64,000 nt of DNA, taken from assembly GCA_041859095.1 (NCBI GenBank), contig JBHEKY010000015.1, positions 1 to 64,000 on the forward strand, read 5' to 3'. Shown here piece after piece: positions 54,163 to 62,336 of this stretch (position 1 is its first letter; each line of letters begins with the position of its first letter). The notes under the pieces were generated by a model, which did not search any database, had not been told where the DNA came from, and was given only the letters and a program-made list of their open reading frames with translations. This DNA comes from UBA1422 sp041859095. GTDB lineage: Bacteria > Bacillota > Clostridia > Peptostreptococcales > Anaerovoracaceae. Position numbers and translations under genes: made by a program.

Positions 54163-55407
54163 ATGATTAGAGGATTTAAAAAATTAAAAAACGAATCGGG
54201 ACAAGCCATGGTAATCTTTGCGGTTTCAATGGTAGTTCTGTTGGGTTTCGTCGCAGTAGCTATTGATACTGGTTCTGCGGCTTTGACGAAGTCACATTTA
54301 CAGAATGCTGCAGATTCTGCTGCATTGGCTGCAGCACAGGACTTGCCAGATGCCGACGCTGCACAGCTAACCGCTGAACAATATGCGGAATTAAATGGCG
54401 TTGATGGGGCTCAGATAACGCTGACAACGCCCTACCAGGGTGATGCTAGCAAGGTATTGATTACCTGCACACAAACATTGAACTATACATTTGCCAAAAT
54501 ATTAGGTAAAAATAGCAAAACTATTACAACAAAGGCGGTTGCACAATATGGAATCGCAGGCAGTGTGCCTTGGATTGTACCCTTTGTTATCCCCAAACCA
54601 TATGCATTCAACTATGACGAAACGTATGTTATGCGCATGTATGGGGCCGGTCCGTATCCCGATGGATACACATACCCTAATGATTTCCTAACCAGCACGA
54701 AATATAGTGGATATACAACTTACACGTACTCGTATAAGACGAAGAATTCAAGCACAAAAATGTATCAAACGACCAAGACTACCAGCACGGTCGTAAGAAC
54801 AATCTCAGGCAAGAATACTTCCGTCACCTACTTGGGGGAAACAAAGGTTGGGTCAACTACGTGGTATAACATACAGTATTCCAATTCTTCTGGGTGGGTT
54901 CAGGCGACAAACATCACAAAGACGCAAACTGGGGTTACCAACAATTATCCTTATCAGTTTGACTATATGAACGTCAAGATTGATGCAGCGCAATCAACAA
55001 ACGACTATTATGAATACCTAGAAAACGGGTATCACAAAATATACTATGTTCAAGATAACATGGATTATTATGCACCATCCAGTGGTGGACGGCCATCTGT
55101 CGACAGATTCGCATTGAGAATTTCTAGAGATAGCAACACAGATTACACCAAGGCAAAAATAGGGGATGGCAGAGTCATGCTGATCCCGGTCGTCAACTCC
55201 TTGTTGCCAAGAAATACTTCGGTGGGTACGGATGTTGAAATTATTGGTTTCGCAGCATTTTTCCTTGAAAAAGTATACAAAAATTCGTATGGAGACACCT
55301 TCTGGTTTGAAGGAAGATTCCTGGAGGATTTAAATATTGGTTCTGGACAAATTACCATTGATCCAAATGCAGACTTTGGCTTGCGAGTTGTTAACCTAAT
55401 TGAATAA
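54163..55407 (+). CDS. TadG-like Flp pilus assembly protein with SH3-like insert
   Basis: A 414-residue protein. Residues 9-38 hold ESGQAMVIFAVSMVVLLGFVAVAIDTG, the TadE/G prepilin-like hydrophobic segment, followed by the Tad domain (HLQNAADSAALAAAQ) to about residue 130. At about 207-252 lies a domain reading STVVRTISGKNTSVTYLGE...WYNIQYSNSSGWV, like a bacterial SH3 cell-wall-binding module. The remainder is beta-rich with many Tyr and Asn. It is 34 kb from the main tad locus and closed by a terminator. GAGGTAGGG precedes the ATG. Confidence 0.85.
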   Translation: MIRGFKKLKNESGQAMVIFAVSMVVLLGFVAVAIDTGSAALTKSHLQNAADSAALAAAQDLPDADAAQLTAEQYAELNGVDGAQITLTTPYQGDASKVLITCTQTLNYTFAKILGKNSKTITTKAVAQYGIAGSVPWIVPFVIPKPYAFNYDETYVMRMYGAGPYPDGYTYPNDFLTSTKYSGYTTYTYSYKTKNSSTKMYQTTKTTSTVVRTISGKNTSVTYLGETKVGSTTWYNIQYSNSSGWVQATNITKTQTGVTNNYPYQFDYMNVKIDAAQSTNDYYEYLENGYHKIYYVQDNMDYYAPSSGGRPSVDRFALRISRDSNTDYTKAKIGDGRVMLIPVVNSLLPRNTSVGTDVEIIGFAAFFLEKVYKNSYGDTFWFEGRFLEDLNIGSGQITIDPNADFGLRVVNLIE

Positions 55408-55433
55408 TAAAGCATAAAAAGGTTATGAAACAA

Positions 55434-55466
55434 AAAAGACTCCTGCAAATCAAATGGGAGTCTTTT
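55434..55466 (+). terminator. terminator after the TadG-like gene
   Basis: Ten-base-pair stem AAAAGACTCC (55434-55443) with GGAGTCTTTT (55457-55466), loop of 13, ending in a T run; 26 bases after the stop. Confidence 0.85.
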
Positions 55467-55503
55467 CTAGTGGAAGTTATAATGATACAATATGGAGGAT
55501 AAT

Positions 55504-56055
55504 ATGAAATACAACACAACGACTTCAGAAGAAGCAACCGCACTTAGTGTGGCACATCAAATGGTGACCGCAGCCAGAACCGCTCCGAAAGGGTGTGGGG
55601 TGGACAAAATTGTCGCCATGGTTTTGGATGGCGACGATAAGAAAGCCGTTTCGCAGGAAATGCGTAAGCTTGCGGCATTGCCGGGGCTGGACTTTTGTAT
55701 ACGAGATGCAAATAATGTGGATGACAGTCATTGCATTGTGTTGATTGGTGTGGAAAACACACCGTTGGGGCTGGACTCCTGCGGAATGTGTGGGTTTGGA
55801 GACTGCATCCATTCTGTGAAATCCGGTTCTCTATGTGCCTTCAACAGCACAGACTTGGGCATCGCGATTGGTTCCGCTGTTTCCATTGCCGCCGATCATC
55901 GAATCGATAATCGGGTGATGTTTTCCATTGGAAAAGCAGCATTATCCCTGGAGATTTTAGGAAAGAATGTAACCCTATGCTTTGGTATTCCGCTTTCCAC
56001 TCATACAAAAAGTAATTTTTTTGATCGGGATTTAACCCCAGTGATTTCTGCATAA
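55504..56055 (+). CDS. DUF2148 iron-sulfur protein
   Basis: A 183-residue protein of the DUF2148 family, with a compact Cys cluster CGMCGFGDC (about 93-101) and a further Cys in SLCAFN (about 113) suited to bind a [4Fe-4S] cluster; an early KGCGVDKI motif is also conserved. The family has no known role and is common in anaerobes. GGAGG sets ATG 55504. The next gene also encodes an iron-sulfur protein. Confidence 0.82.
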   Translation: MKYNTTTSEEATALSVAHQMVTAARTAPKGCGVDKIVAMVLDGDDKKAVSQEMRKLAALPGLDFCIRDANNVDDSHCIVLIGVENTPLGLDSCGMCGFGDCIHSVKSGSLCAFNSTDLGIAIGSAVSIAADHRIDNRVMFSIGKAALSLEILGKNVTLCFGIPLSTHTKSNFFDRDLTPVISA

Positions 56056-56109
56056 CCATTTTCCAATAACAGGATAGATACTTCGAAAAGAGAAGGAGGC
56101 AGCACTGGC

Positions 56110-56787
56110 ATGTCAGACCGAAAAATCACAATCATCAAAGACGGCCCCTATCTCGTGACCGGGAATATTCCCTTGAGCGAGAAGATTATCAAACCCAAGG
56201 GCCAGGGATATGTTTATAAAGACGGTCGGGAATTTGCCCACGGTGACACCTATACCCTTTGCCGCTGCGGGAAGACAACCACACCACCTTTTTGTGATGG
56301 AACCCATGAACACATAGAATTTGACGGAATGGAAACGGCCTCCACCAAAAAATTCGAGGATCGACTGATGAGCATCACAGAGGGACCTACATTGGATTTG
56401 TTGGATGATGGTCGTTGTGCCTTGGCTCGATTTTGCCATCGAAAAGAAGGGGTAGCATGGACTCTTGTAAGACACTCCGATGATCCAAAGATGAGAGAAG
56501 AAGCGATCCTAGCGGCTGTGGAATGCCCGGCAGGTCGCCTGGTGGTTAAGGACAAAGAGGGAAATGTAATTGAGCCTTATCTGGAACCGGCAATAGAAAT
56601 CCTCCAGGATCCGGAAAAGCGCTGCAGCGGACCTTTGTATATCAAAGGGGGAATTCCCATTGAGTCTGCCGATGGCTTCACCTATGAAATTCGGAACCGA
56701 ATTACCTTATGTCGGTGCGGGCAGTCTTACAATATGCCATTTTGTGATGCACAACACATCAGAAGAGGTTTTTCTGACAAAAAATAA
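56110..56787 (+). CDS. CDGSH iron-sulfur protein with two CDGSH motifs and a divergent [4Fe-4S] domain
   Basis: A 225-residue protein. CDGSH motif 1 has C51, C53, C62 and H66; motif 2 has C201, C203, C212 and H216, its signature changed to CDAQH. Each should bind a redox-active [2Fe-2S] cluster. The centre (about 88-175) carries C103, C109, C139 and C172, matching the Fer4_19 type of divergent 4Fe-4S domain. Ribosome site AAGGAGG. Function unknown; electron transfer or cluster handling likely. Confidence 0.88.
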   Translation: MSDRKITIIKDGPYLVTGNIPLSEKIIKPKGQGYVYKDGREFAHGDTYTLCRCGKTTTPPFCDGTHEHIEFDGMETASTKKFEDRLMSITEGPTLDLLDDGRCALARFCHRKEGVAWTLVRHSDDPKMREEAILAAVECPAGRLVVKDKEGNVIEPYLEPAIEILQDPEKRCSGPLYIKGGIPIESADGFTYEIRNRITLCRCGQSYNMPFCDAQHIRRGFSDKK

Positions 56788-56820
56788 TGAGATTTGACAA
56801 AGCAAGAACGGAGAGGGGCA

Positions 56821-58683
56821 ATGGCAAATTTAGACCAATTATGGATTCTTGTTTGCGCCTGTTTTGTATTTTTTATGCAGGCTGGCTTCATTTGCTATGA
56901 AGTTGGTTTTGTCCAACCTAAGAATGCAATTAGTGTGGCCATGGAGAACATCATTGCTTTTGTTGTTGCAACCCTGGCATTTTATTTGGTTGGCTATCGG
57001 ATTATGTTTGGAGATGGAAACGATGCCATTTTTATTTTCTACGAATTGATGTTTGCAGGAACAGCTGTGACGATTTTTTCTGGCAGCATGTCGGAGCGAA
57101 CCAAGTTGTCTGCGCTGATTCCTGCCACTATACTGGTTGGGGCGTTGATTTATCCTGTGTATGGCCATTGGGTTTGGGGTGCGTTGGACGGTGGAGCCAT
57201 GGGTTATCTTGGAAAGTTAGGCTTTATCGATTTTGCCGGTGCGTCTGTGGTTCATGGCACAGCCGGTTGGGTCGCATTGGCAGGAATCTTGATTGTTGGA
57301 GCACGAAAGGGGAGATGGGACGCTAACCAAAAGTCCATGCGGCTTGGTAGATCCAATATTCCTTTTGCTGCACTAGGAACGTTTATCCTCTGGTTCAGCT
57401 GGTTTGGCTTCAACGGAGGCAGTATGCTTCGGTTTGATGAGCAAATCGGGTTAATTCTCTTAAACACCAACCTGGCTGCTTGTGCTGGGGTGGTGGGGGC
57501 TGTCATAGCCACTTATCTCATTGCAAAAAACCAAAGCTATATGGAAGCTATTTTCAATGGTGCGCTTGGAGGTCTGGTTGCCATAACTGCCGGCTCGGAT
57601 ATGTTGACACCCATCACCTCACTTTTGGTGGGAATGATAGCCGGATTTGTAGTGGTTATGGCCAGCATGTTGCTTCAGAGGTTAAAAATTGACGACGCAG
57701 TGAATGCTGTTCCGATTCACGGGTTTGGTGGCGTTTGTGGTATATTGCTTTGCCCGCTCTTTGCAGAACCGGAATTTTTGAATTATTCATCAAGATGGAC
57801 CCAACTTGGTATCCAGGCATTGGGCGTTACAGTCAATTTTGCGTGGGCCTTTGGAACCAGCTTATTGGTGTTCTTTTTAATCAATAAAATCATCGGCCTG
57901 AGAGTCGCACCGGAAGAAGAGGTCAAAGGGTTGAATATTGTGGAATTCTCAGATGTATACACTTGGATGCAACAGATGAAAGAAGCACAATACGAAAACC
58001 TGACTCAGGATTTGAGCGATCAGATCAGTCAGCAAAATGCCGCGCTTCGACGACAGGCAAAGATGCTTGTGGAAACCCAGGAGAGAGAAAGGGAAACCAT
58101 CGCACGGGATTTGCATGATGGCGCAGGGCAGTCTCTGGCTGCATTAAAAATCAATTTGGGCTTATTGAACACCAACATGGGTGATGAGCAGATGGATGCT
58201 CGTCGTGATATTTCCATATCTTTGGTGGATAATACCATGGAAGAAATTCGCAATGTGCTTCATAATCTTAAGCCAGTGGAACTGGTCAATGACGGATTAG
58301 CCGCTAGTATCCAAAGTCTCTGCAAAAAAACCGAAAAAGTAAGTGAAATTGTATTTACTTGCATCATCGAAGAACCGCTTCCCCATTGGAATCCAACGGA
58401 GGAGCTAAACATATACCGAATCGTCCAGGAAAATCTGACCAATATGGTGAAACACTCCAAGGCCAAGAATGCCGTTGTTAAATTCGTTAAAAACAATGAT
58501 CACACCTACCGCCTGGAAATCTCAGACGACGGTGTGGGTTTCGAACCAACGAACGCCCATAGTGGCCTGGGGCTCACGGCTATGAAAGAACGTGCAGAAA
58601 TGCTGAACGCGACCATCGGTGTGACAAGTCATCCTGATTCTGGCACAAAAATGACGTTGGAGGTTCCTTATGAACAAAATTAA
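56821..58683 (+). CDS. ammonium channel-histidine kinase fusion (Amt-HK sensor)
   Basis: A 620-residue sensor kinase. Residues 1-375 are an Amt/Rh channel domain of 11 helices with the pore histidines H145 (FAGASVVHG) and H300 (VPIHGFGG) and Asp137. Residues 385-425 form a coiled-coil linker. The kinase has a HisKA_3 H-box RDLHDGAGQ with H432, an N-box (QENLTNMVKHS, about 536-546), DDGVGF (569-574) and GLGLTAMKERAEML (582-595). ATG 56821 follows GGAGAGGGG. It resembles Amt5 of Kuenenia in design, although that kinase type differs. Confidence 0.93.
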   Translation: MANLDQLWILVCACFVFFMQAGFICYEVGFVQPKNAISVAMENIIAFVVATLAFYLVGYRIMFGDGNDAIFIFYELMFAGTAVTIFSGSMSERTKLSALIPATILVGALIYPVYGHWVWGALDGGAMGYLGKLGFIDFAGASVVHGTAGWVALAGILIVGARKGRWDANQKSMRLGRSNIPFAALGTFILWFSWFGFNGGSMLRFDEQIGLILLNTNLAACAGVVGAVIATYLIAKNQSYMEAIFNGALGGLVAITAGSDMLTPITSLLVGMIAGFVVVMASMLLQRLKIDDAVNAVPIHGFGGVCGILLCPLFAEPEFLNYSSRWTQLGIQALGVTVNFAWAFGTSLLVFFLINKIIGLRVAPEEEVKGLNIVEFSDVYTWMQQMKEAQYENLTQDLSDQISQQNAALRRQAKMLVETQERERETIARDLHDGAGQSLAALKINLGLLNTNMGDEQMDARRDISISLVDNTMEEIRNVLHNLKPVELVNDGLAASIQSLCKKTEKVSEIVFTCIIEEPLPHWNPTEELNIYRIVQENLTNMVKHSKAKNAVVKFVKNNDHTYRLEISDDGVGFEPTNAHSGLGLTAMKERAEMLNATIGVTSHPDSGTKMTLEVPYEQN

Positions 58684-59320
58684 AGTATTTATTGCTGACG
58701 ACCACAAAATATTACGGGAATCACTGATCATACTTCTTTCTCGTGATGAAAGCATTGAAGTGATTGGAGAAGCGGCTGACGGGCAGGAGGCCTTTGGTAA
58801 AATTTGCAGTTTGCAGCCGGATGTGGCTGTTCTGGACATTTCTTTACCTGGGCTGAATGGACTGGATTTGGCGGCCAAGTTGCAGCAAGAAAACCCCCAA
58901 GTCAAAATTGTTATCCTGACCATGCACAAATCAGAGGATTTCGTAGCCCGGGCTTTGTTTGCAGGTGTAAAAGGATATGTATTGAAGGAGAATGCATTGG
59001 AAGAATTAATACAGAGCATTCGCAAAGTTCACGAGGGAGGAATGTTCCTTTCTAACACGATTACGGAACTAGTAGTGAACTCCTATATGAAAGAGTCTCA
59101 GACCGGGGTGCATGATGCGGCTAAATCTATGTCTACTCGGGAAAGGGAAATCCTTCAACTGTTGGCAGAAGGGTATAACAATAAGGATGTATCCGAAAAA
59201 CTGAATCTTAGCGTTAAAACCGTAGAAACTCACAGAGCCAACATCATGAGAAAAATGGAATTTAAAAACGTTACTGAATTGGTGTTATATGCGGTACGTA
59301 ACCACATGGTTCAACCATAA
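58670..59320 (+). CDS. NarL/FixJ-type response regulator
   Basis: A 216-residue regulator, partner of the Amt-HK with which it overlaps by 14 bases. The receiver has acidic D10/D11, phospho-acceptor D56 (DVAVLDISLPG), T86-like and K105-like residues (LTMHKSED, GYVLKE). The LuxR-type HTH (TREREILQLLAEGYNNKDVSEKLNLSVKTVETHRANIMRKM) is at about 148-190. Its likely target is the amt gene downstream, inferred from proximity only. Confidence 0.93.
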   Translation: MNKIKVFIADDHKILRESLIILLSRDESIEVIGEAADGQEAFGKICSLQPDVAVLDISLPGLNGLDLAAKLQQENPQVKIVILTMHKSEDFVARALFAGVKGYVLKENALEELIQSIRKVHEGGMFLSNTITELVVNSYMKESQTGVHDAAKSMSTREREILQLLAEGYNNKDVSEKLNLSVKTVETHRANIMRKMEFKNVTELVLYAVRNHMVQP

Positions 59321-59365
59321 ACCAACCATTGGTGTGGCTGAATAATTACAGTTTAATCCTGAAAG

Positions 59366-59394
59366 GAATACAGTTTTTACTGTATTCTTTTTTT
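59366..59394 (+). terminator. terminator between the response regulator and amt
   Basis: Nine-bp stem GAATACAGT (59366-59374) with ACTGTATTC (59379-59387), loop TTTT and seven T. So amt is either expressed from a promoter in the remaining 50 bases or from read-through. Confidence 0.9.
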
Positions 59395-59447
59395 ATCCCC
59401 CTGTGGGTATGATGAAAACAAAATAACCCATTTGGGAGGAGAGTAAA

Positions 59448-60665
59448 ATGATTAATTCTGGAGATACCGCTTTTATACTAGTCAGTTCAGCTTTGGTCTG
59501 TCTCATGACCCCTGGACTTGCATTTTTTTATGGTGGTTTGGTTCGAAAAAAGAATGTTCTTACCATTATGATGCAAAGTTTCATATCCATGGGCATTGTT
59601 ACAGCCATCTGGTTTGTTGGTGGATTTAGCCTTGCATTCGGACAGGATGTTCACGGCATCATCGGTACCATGGAATACGCTTTTTTAAATGGCGTCGGTA
59701 CGGATCCCAGCGAGACTTATGGATCCACGATTCCCTTCATCACATTCTTTACATATCAACAAATGTTCGCAATTATAACGCCGGCACTCATAACCGGCGC
59801 ATTTGCTGACCGTGTCAGCTTTAAGAGTTACTTGATTTTCTTAGTCTTCTGGAGTCTGCTGATTTATATCCCGTTTGCTCATTGGCTATGGGGAGGCGGT
59901 TTCCTTCAGAAACTAGGTGCCGTCGACTTTGCCGGAGGCATGGTAGTCCATGTCAGTGCCGGTATGGCAGCGCTTGCATCAGTCTTTGTCGTTGGAAAAC
60001 GAATTTTGCCACAAACAGAAAAGAATAACCCCCATAACATTACCTATGTGGCCTTGGGAACCGGATTACTATGGTTTGGTTGGTTTGGTTTCAACGGAGG
60101 TAGTGCGCTTGCAGCCAATGGAGTTGCAGCGGCGGCCTTTGTCAATACTGATATTGCCGGATCCATTGCAATGGTCACCTGGCTATTCATCTCATGGATT
60201 CACGAGAAGCGCCCCAGCTTTGTTGGAGCTTTAACCGGTGCAGTCGCAGGACTGGCAACCATTACGCCGGCTGCAGGATACATTGAGCCTTGGGCAGCGG
60301 TAGTGGTTGGGCTACTGGCTGGTGGCGTTTGCTACTTGGCAGTACAGTTGCGGGTTAAAATGAAATGGGATGATGCATTGGATGTCTGGGGTGTTCACGG
60401 AGTTGGCGGAATACTAGGTTCTATCCTTGTGGGTGTCTTTGCGGTTGGAAGTGTCAACGGTGTCGATGGATTAATCGCAGGAAATCCAGAACAATTCTTC
60501 ATTCAACTATTAGCAGTTGCGATTACAGCAGTTTATGCCTTTGTTGTCACTTACCTGCTCTTGAAAGTCATCGACAAATTTGTACCAGTAAGAGTTTCAC
60601 AAGAAGAGGAACTCCGAGGATTGGACGATGCAATCCATAGGGAATGTGCCTACGAATTAGATTAA
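59448..60665 (+). CDS. amt: ammonium transporter
   Basis: A 405-residue Amt channel of 11 helices. Pore histidines lie in VDFAGGMVVHVSAG and WGVHGVGG; the Phe gate region reads FTYQQMFAIITPALITGAFADRV. The ribosome site GGGAGGAG is strong. No glnK (PII) gene follows, in contrast to most amt loci; regulation might instead run through the adjacent Amt-HK system. A terminator follows. Confidence 0.93.
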   Translation: MINSGDTAFILVSSALVCLMTPGLAFFYGGLVRKKNVLTIMMQSFISMGIVTAIWFVGGFSLAFGQDVHGIIGTMEYAFLNGVGTDPSETYGSTIPFITFFTYQQMFAIITPALITGAFADRVSFKSYLIFLVFWSLLIYIPFAHWLWGGGFLQKLGAVDFAGGMVVHVSAGMAALASVFVVGKRILPQTEKNNPHNITYVALGTGLLWFGWFGFNGGSALAANGVAAAAFVNTDIAGSIAMVTWLFISWIHEKRPSFVGALTGAVAGLATITPAAGYIEPWAAVVVGLLAGGVCYLAVQLRVKMKWDDALDVWGVHGVGGILGSILVGVFAVGSVNGVDGLIAGNPEQFFIQLLAVAITAVYAFVVTYLLLKVIDKFVPVRVSQEEELRGLDDAIHRECAYELD

Positions 60666-60699
60666 TTCACAATCAATACAACATCAACTAAATCCACAT

Positions 60700-60739
60700 A
60701 AGACAGAGGCTCCGGTTCGCCGGTGCTTTTGTCTTTTTT
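60700..60739 (+). terminator. terminator after amt
   Basis: Long stem beginning AAGACA and ending TGTCTT, with an inner CCGG-TTCG-CCGG (UUCG tetraloop, 60712-60723) and six T at the end. Confidence 0.88.
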
Positions 60740-60775
60740 GGTGAGTGAAAACTTTTCAATTCCGTTGAGAAGAGG

Positions 60776-60781
60776 TATAAT
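60776..60781 (+). promoter_or_regulatory. TATAAT close to the DUF1697 start codon
   Basis: A perfect TATAAT box ends seven bases before the ATG at 60789; a -35 is only weakly matched (TTTTCA, 60753-60758, 17-base spacer). If used, the transcript would be leaderless or nearly so. No good ribosome site is at normal spacing (AGAGG is 13 bases off). Confidence 0.4.
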
Positions 60782-60788
60782 CATCATT

Positions 60789-61331
60789 ATGATTCAATAC
60801 ATTTGCCTGATGCGTGGCATCAATGTTGGCGGAAAAAATATGGTCGCCATGAAAACCTTGAAAGACCTTTTCGAGGAGTTGGGATTTCTGCAAGTCCGAA
60901 CCTATATTAACAGCGGAAATATCCTTTTTAAATGCGACCAACGTGAAAGTGAAGTGTTGGCAACTCGTTGCCAGATAGCCATCAAACAATCCTTAAACTT
61001 GGATATTAGCTTGATGATTCTTTCTGAAGAGCAATTGGTGGATGCAATGGCGCATACGCCAATCTGGTGGGATACGGATCAAAAAAGTAAGCATAATGCG
61101 ATTTTTGTGATTCCTCCGGCTACGAGCGAAGAAATTGTCAAAGGAATGGGGGACATTAAGCCCGAGTACGAAAAAGTTGATTGGTTTGGACCGATTATCT
61201 TTTGGTCCGCACCGCTTACCACTTTCTCACGTACCAGGTGGTCCCAAATCGTGAAGACGCCGTATTATGGTAGTATTACCATTCGTAATGCCAATACAAC
61301 AAAAAAATTGCTTGTATTATTAAAGAGCTAA
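60789..61331 (+). CDS. DUF1697 family protein
   Basis: A 180-residue soluble protein. YICLMRGINVGGKNMVAM at about 4-21 and VRTYINSGNILF at about 38-49 are diagnostic DUF1697 motifs; the C-terminal region has FSRTRWSQIVKTPYYGSITIRNANT. The function is unknown. ATG 60789 gives the typical family N-terminus; the longer reading with 22 extra residues would start in the amt terminator. Confidence 0.87.
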   Translation: MIQYICLMRGINVGGKNMVAMKTLKDLFEELGFLQVRTYINSGNILFKCDQRESEVLATRCQIAIKQSLNLDISLMILSEEQLVDAMAHTPIWWDTDQKSKHNAIFVIPPATSEEIVKGMGDIKPEYEKVDWFGPIIFWSAPLTTFSRTRWSQIVKTPYYGSITIRNANTTKKLLVLLKS

Positions 61332-61343
61332 TTGGGAGGGAAC

Positions 61344-62081
61344 ATGAAAAAATTTATCGCAGAGCCATCATTTTGGGCCTTGTTTCCAGAAAGTGAAATA
61401 GGCATTCTAGTCATGGAAAATATTAATAACAGCCTACATGAAGATGATCCTGCAATAGATAAAATAAGGAAACTCCTTGATACCGCTAATCATGAAGCAC
61501 CCAAGTATTTATCGGATCCTGTGCTGAGTCAAAACAAGGTGGTTGCGGTTTGGCGTGAGGCATTCATGAAGTTCAAGACCAAAAAAAGTGCAAGATCTTC
61601 TATTGAAGCTTTGCTCAGACGAATCGAAAAAGGGAACGCAGTCGGTTCCATCAATCCGCTTGTGGACTTATACAACGCCATCTCTTTGACATTTGGGTTG
61701 CCCTGTGGCATGGAAGATTTGGATTCGGTCAAAGGAAACTTGCGATTGACCATTACAGCAGGCGGCGATGATTTTCAGGCGTTGGGGGATACTGAACCCG
61801 ATACGACATTGCCAGGCGAATTATGTTATCTTGATGACTTGGGTGCCGTATGCCGTTGTTGGAATTGGCGGGATGGACAACGCACTATGCTCACCGAAAA
61901 CACGAAGCATGCGGTTGCAGTCATTGAATCAGTGGATCCAACCCGTCATTCGGATTTGCAAGACGCCCTTAATGAATTGGCCACCTGGGTGGAAGAGGCA
62001 GGAGTAGCAACTGTGAGTGTCAATGCATTAGTCAATCGGTATAACCCGGAAATTGAGGTGAATTATGGAACCTGCGAATAA
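61344..62081 (+). CDS. B3/B4 (PheRS beta editing-like) domain protein
   Basis: A 245-residue protein consisting of a B3/B4 domain, related to the editing domain of phenylalanyl-tRNA synthetase beta. DLYNAISLTFGLPCGMEDLD, GDDFQALGD and CRCWNWRDGQRTMLTENT are visible. Free-standing members may clear misacylated tRNA, but this is unproven. GGGAGGG precedes ATG 61344. It overlaps the next small gene by 17 bases. Confidence 0.88.
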   Translation: MKKFIAEPSFWALFPESEIGILVMENINNSLHEDDPAIDKIRKLLDTANHEAPKYLSDPVLSQNKVVAVWREAFMKFKTKKSARSSIEALLRRIEKGNAVGSINPLVDLYNAISLTFGLPCGMEDLDSVKGNLRLTITAGGDDFQALGDTEPDTTLPGELCYLDDLGAVCRCWNWRDGQRTMLTENTKHAVAVIESVDPTRHSDLQDALNELATWVEEAGVATVSVNALVNRYNPEIEVNYGTCE

Positions 62082-62256
62082 AAAATATTATTGTCCGACT
62101 TGCAATGAAGAGCTGGAGATGTTATCAGGTTGTGGCGCTGTTGGTTATTTTTGTAATTCATGCAGAAAACTGGTTTCCAGGACAAAAATGCTATCGGAAC
62201 CAGCAAAAGAATCTCAAGCAGATGTTCAAGAGCCCCTAAACTCTAACAAGCGATAG
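62065..62256 (+). CDS. small zinc-ribbon protein, YfgJ-like
   Basis: A 63-residue protein with YYCPTCNEELEMLSGCGAVGYFCNSCRKLVSR: two CxxC pairs plus a central Cys, the pattern of small zinc-ribbon proteins such as YfgJ. The C-terminal half is polar. It overlaps the B3/B4 gene out of frame and follows GAGGTGAATT inside it. Function unknown. Confidence 0.8.
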   Translation: MEPANKKYYCPTCNEELEMLSGCGAVGYFCNSCRKLVSRTKMLSEPAKESQADVQEPLNSNKR

Positions 62257-62275
62257 AGACTTACGAAACACAAAC

Positions 62276-62304
62276 AAAGCCCCATGAGGTACTCATGGGG
62301 CTTT
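62276..62304. terminator. bidirectional terminator
   Basis: Perfect 13-bp stem AAAGCCCCATGAG/CTCATGGGGCTTT with a GTA loop, between the zinc-ribbon gene (+) and the convergent hydrogenase gene (-). Confidence 0.9.
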
Positions 62305-62336
62305 CATATTGGACCGTGGGCAGACGGTCACAGTAA

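Noticed and set aside
59321..59447. Sigma-54 promoter upstream of amt
   Set aside because: No GG-N10-GC pair with the TGGCAC/TTGC context was found.
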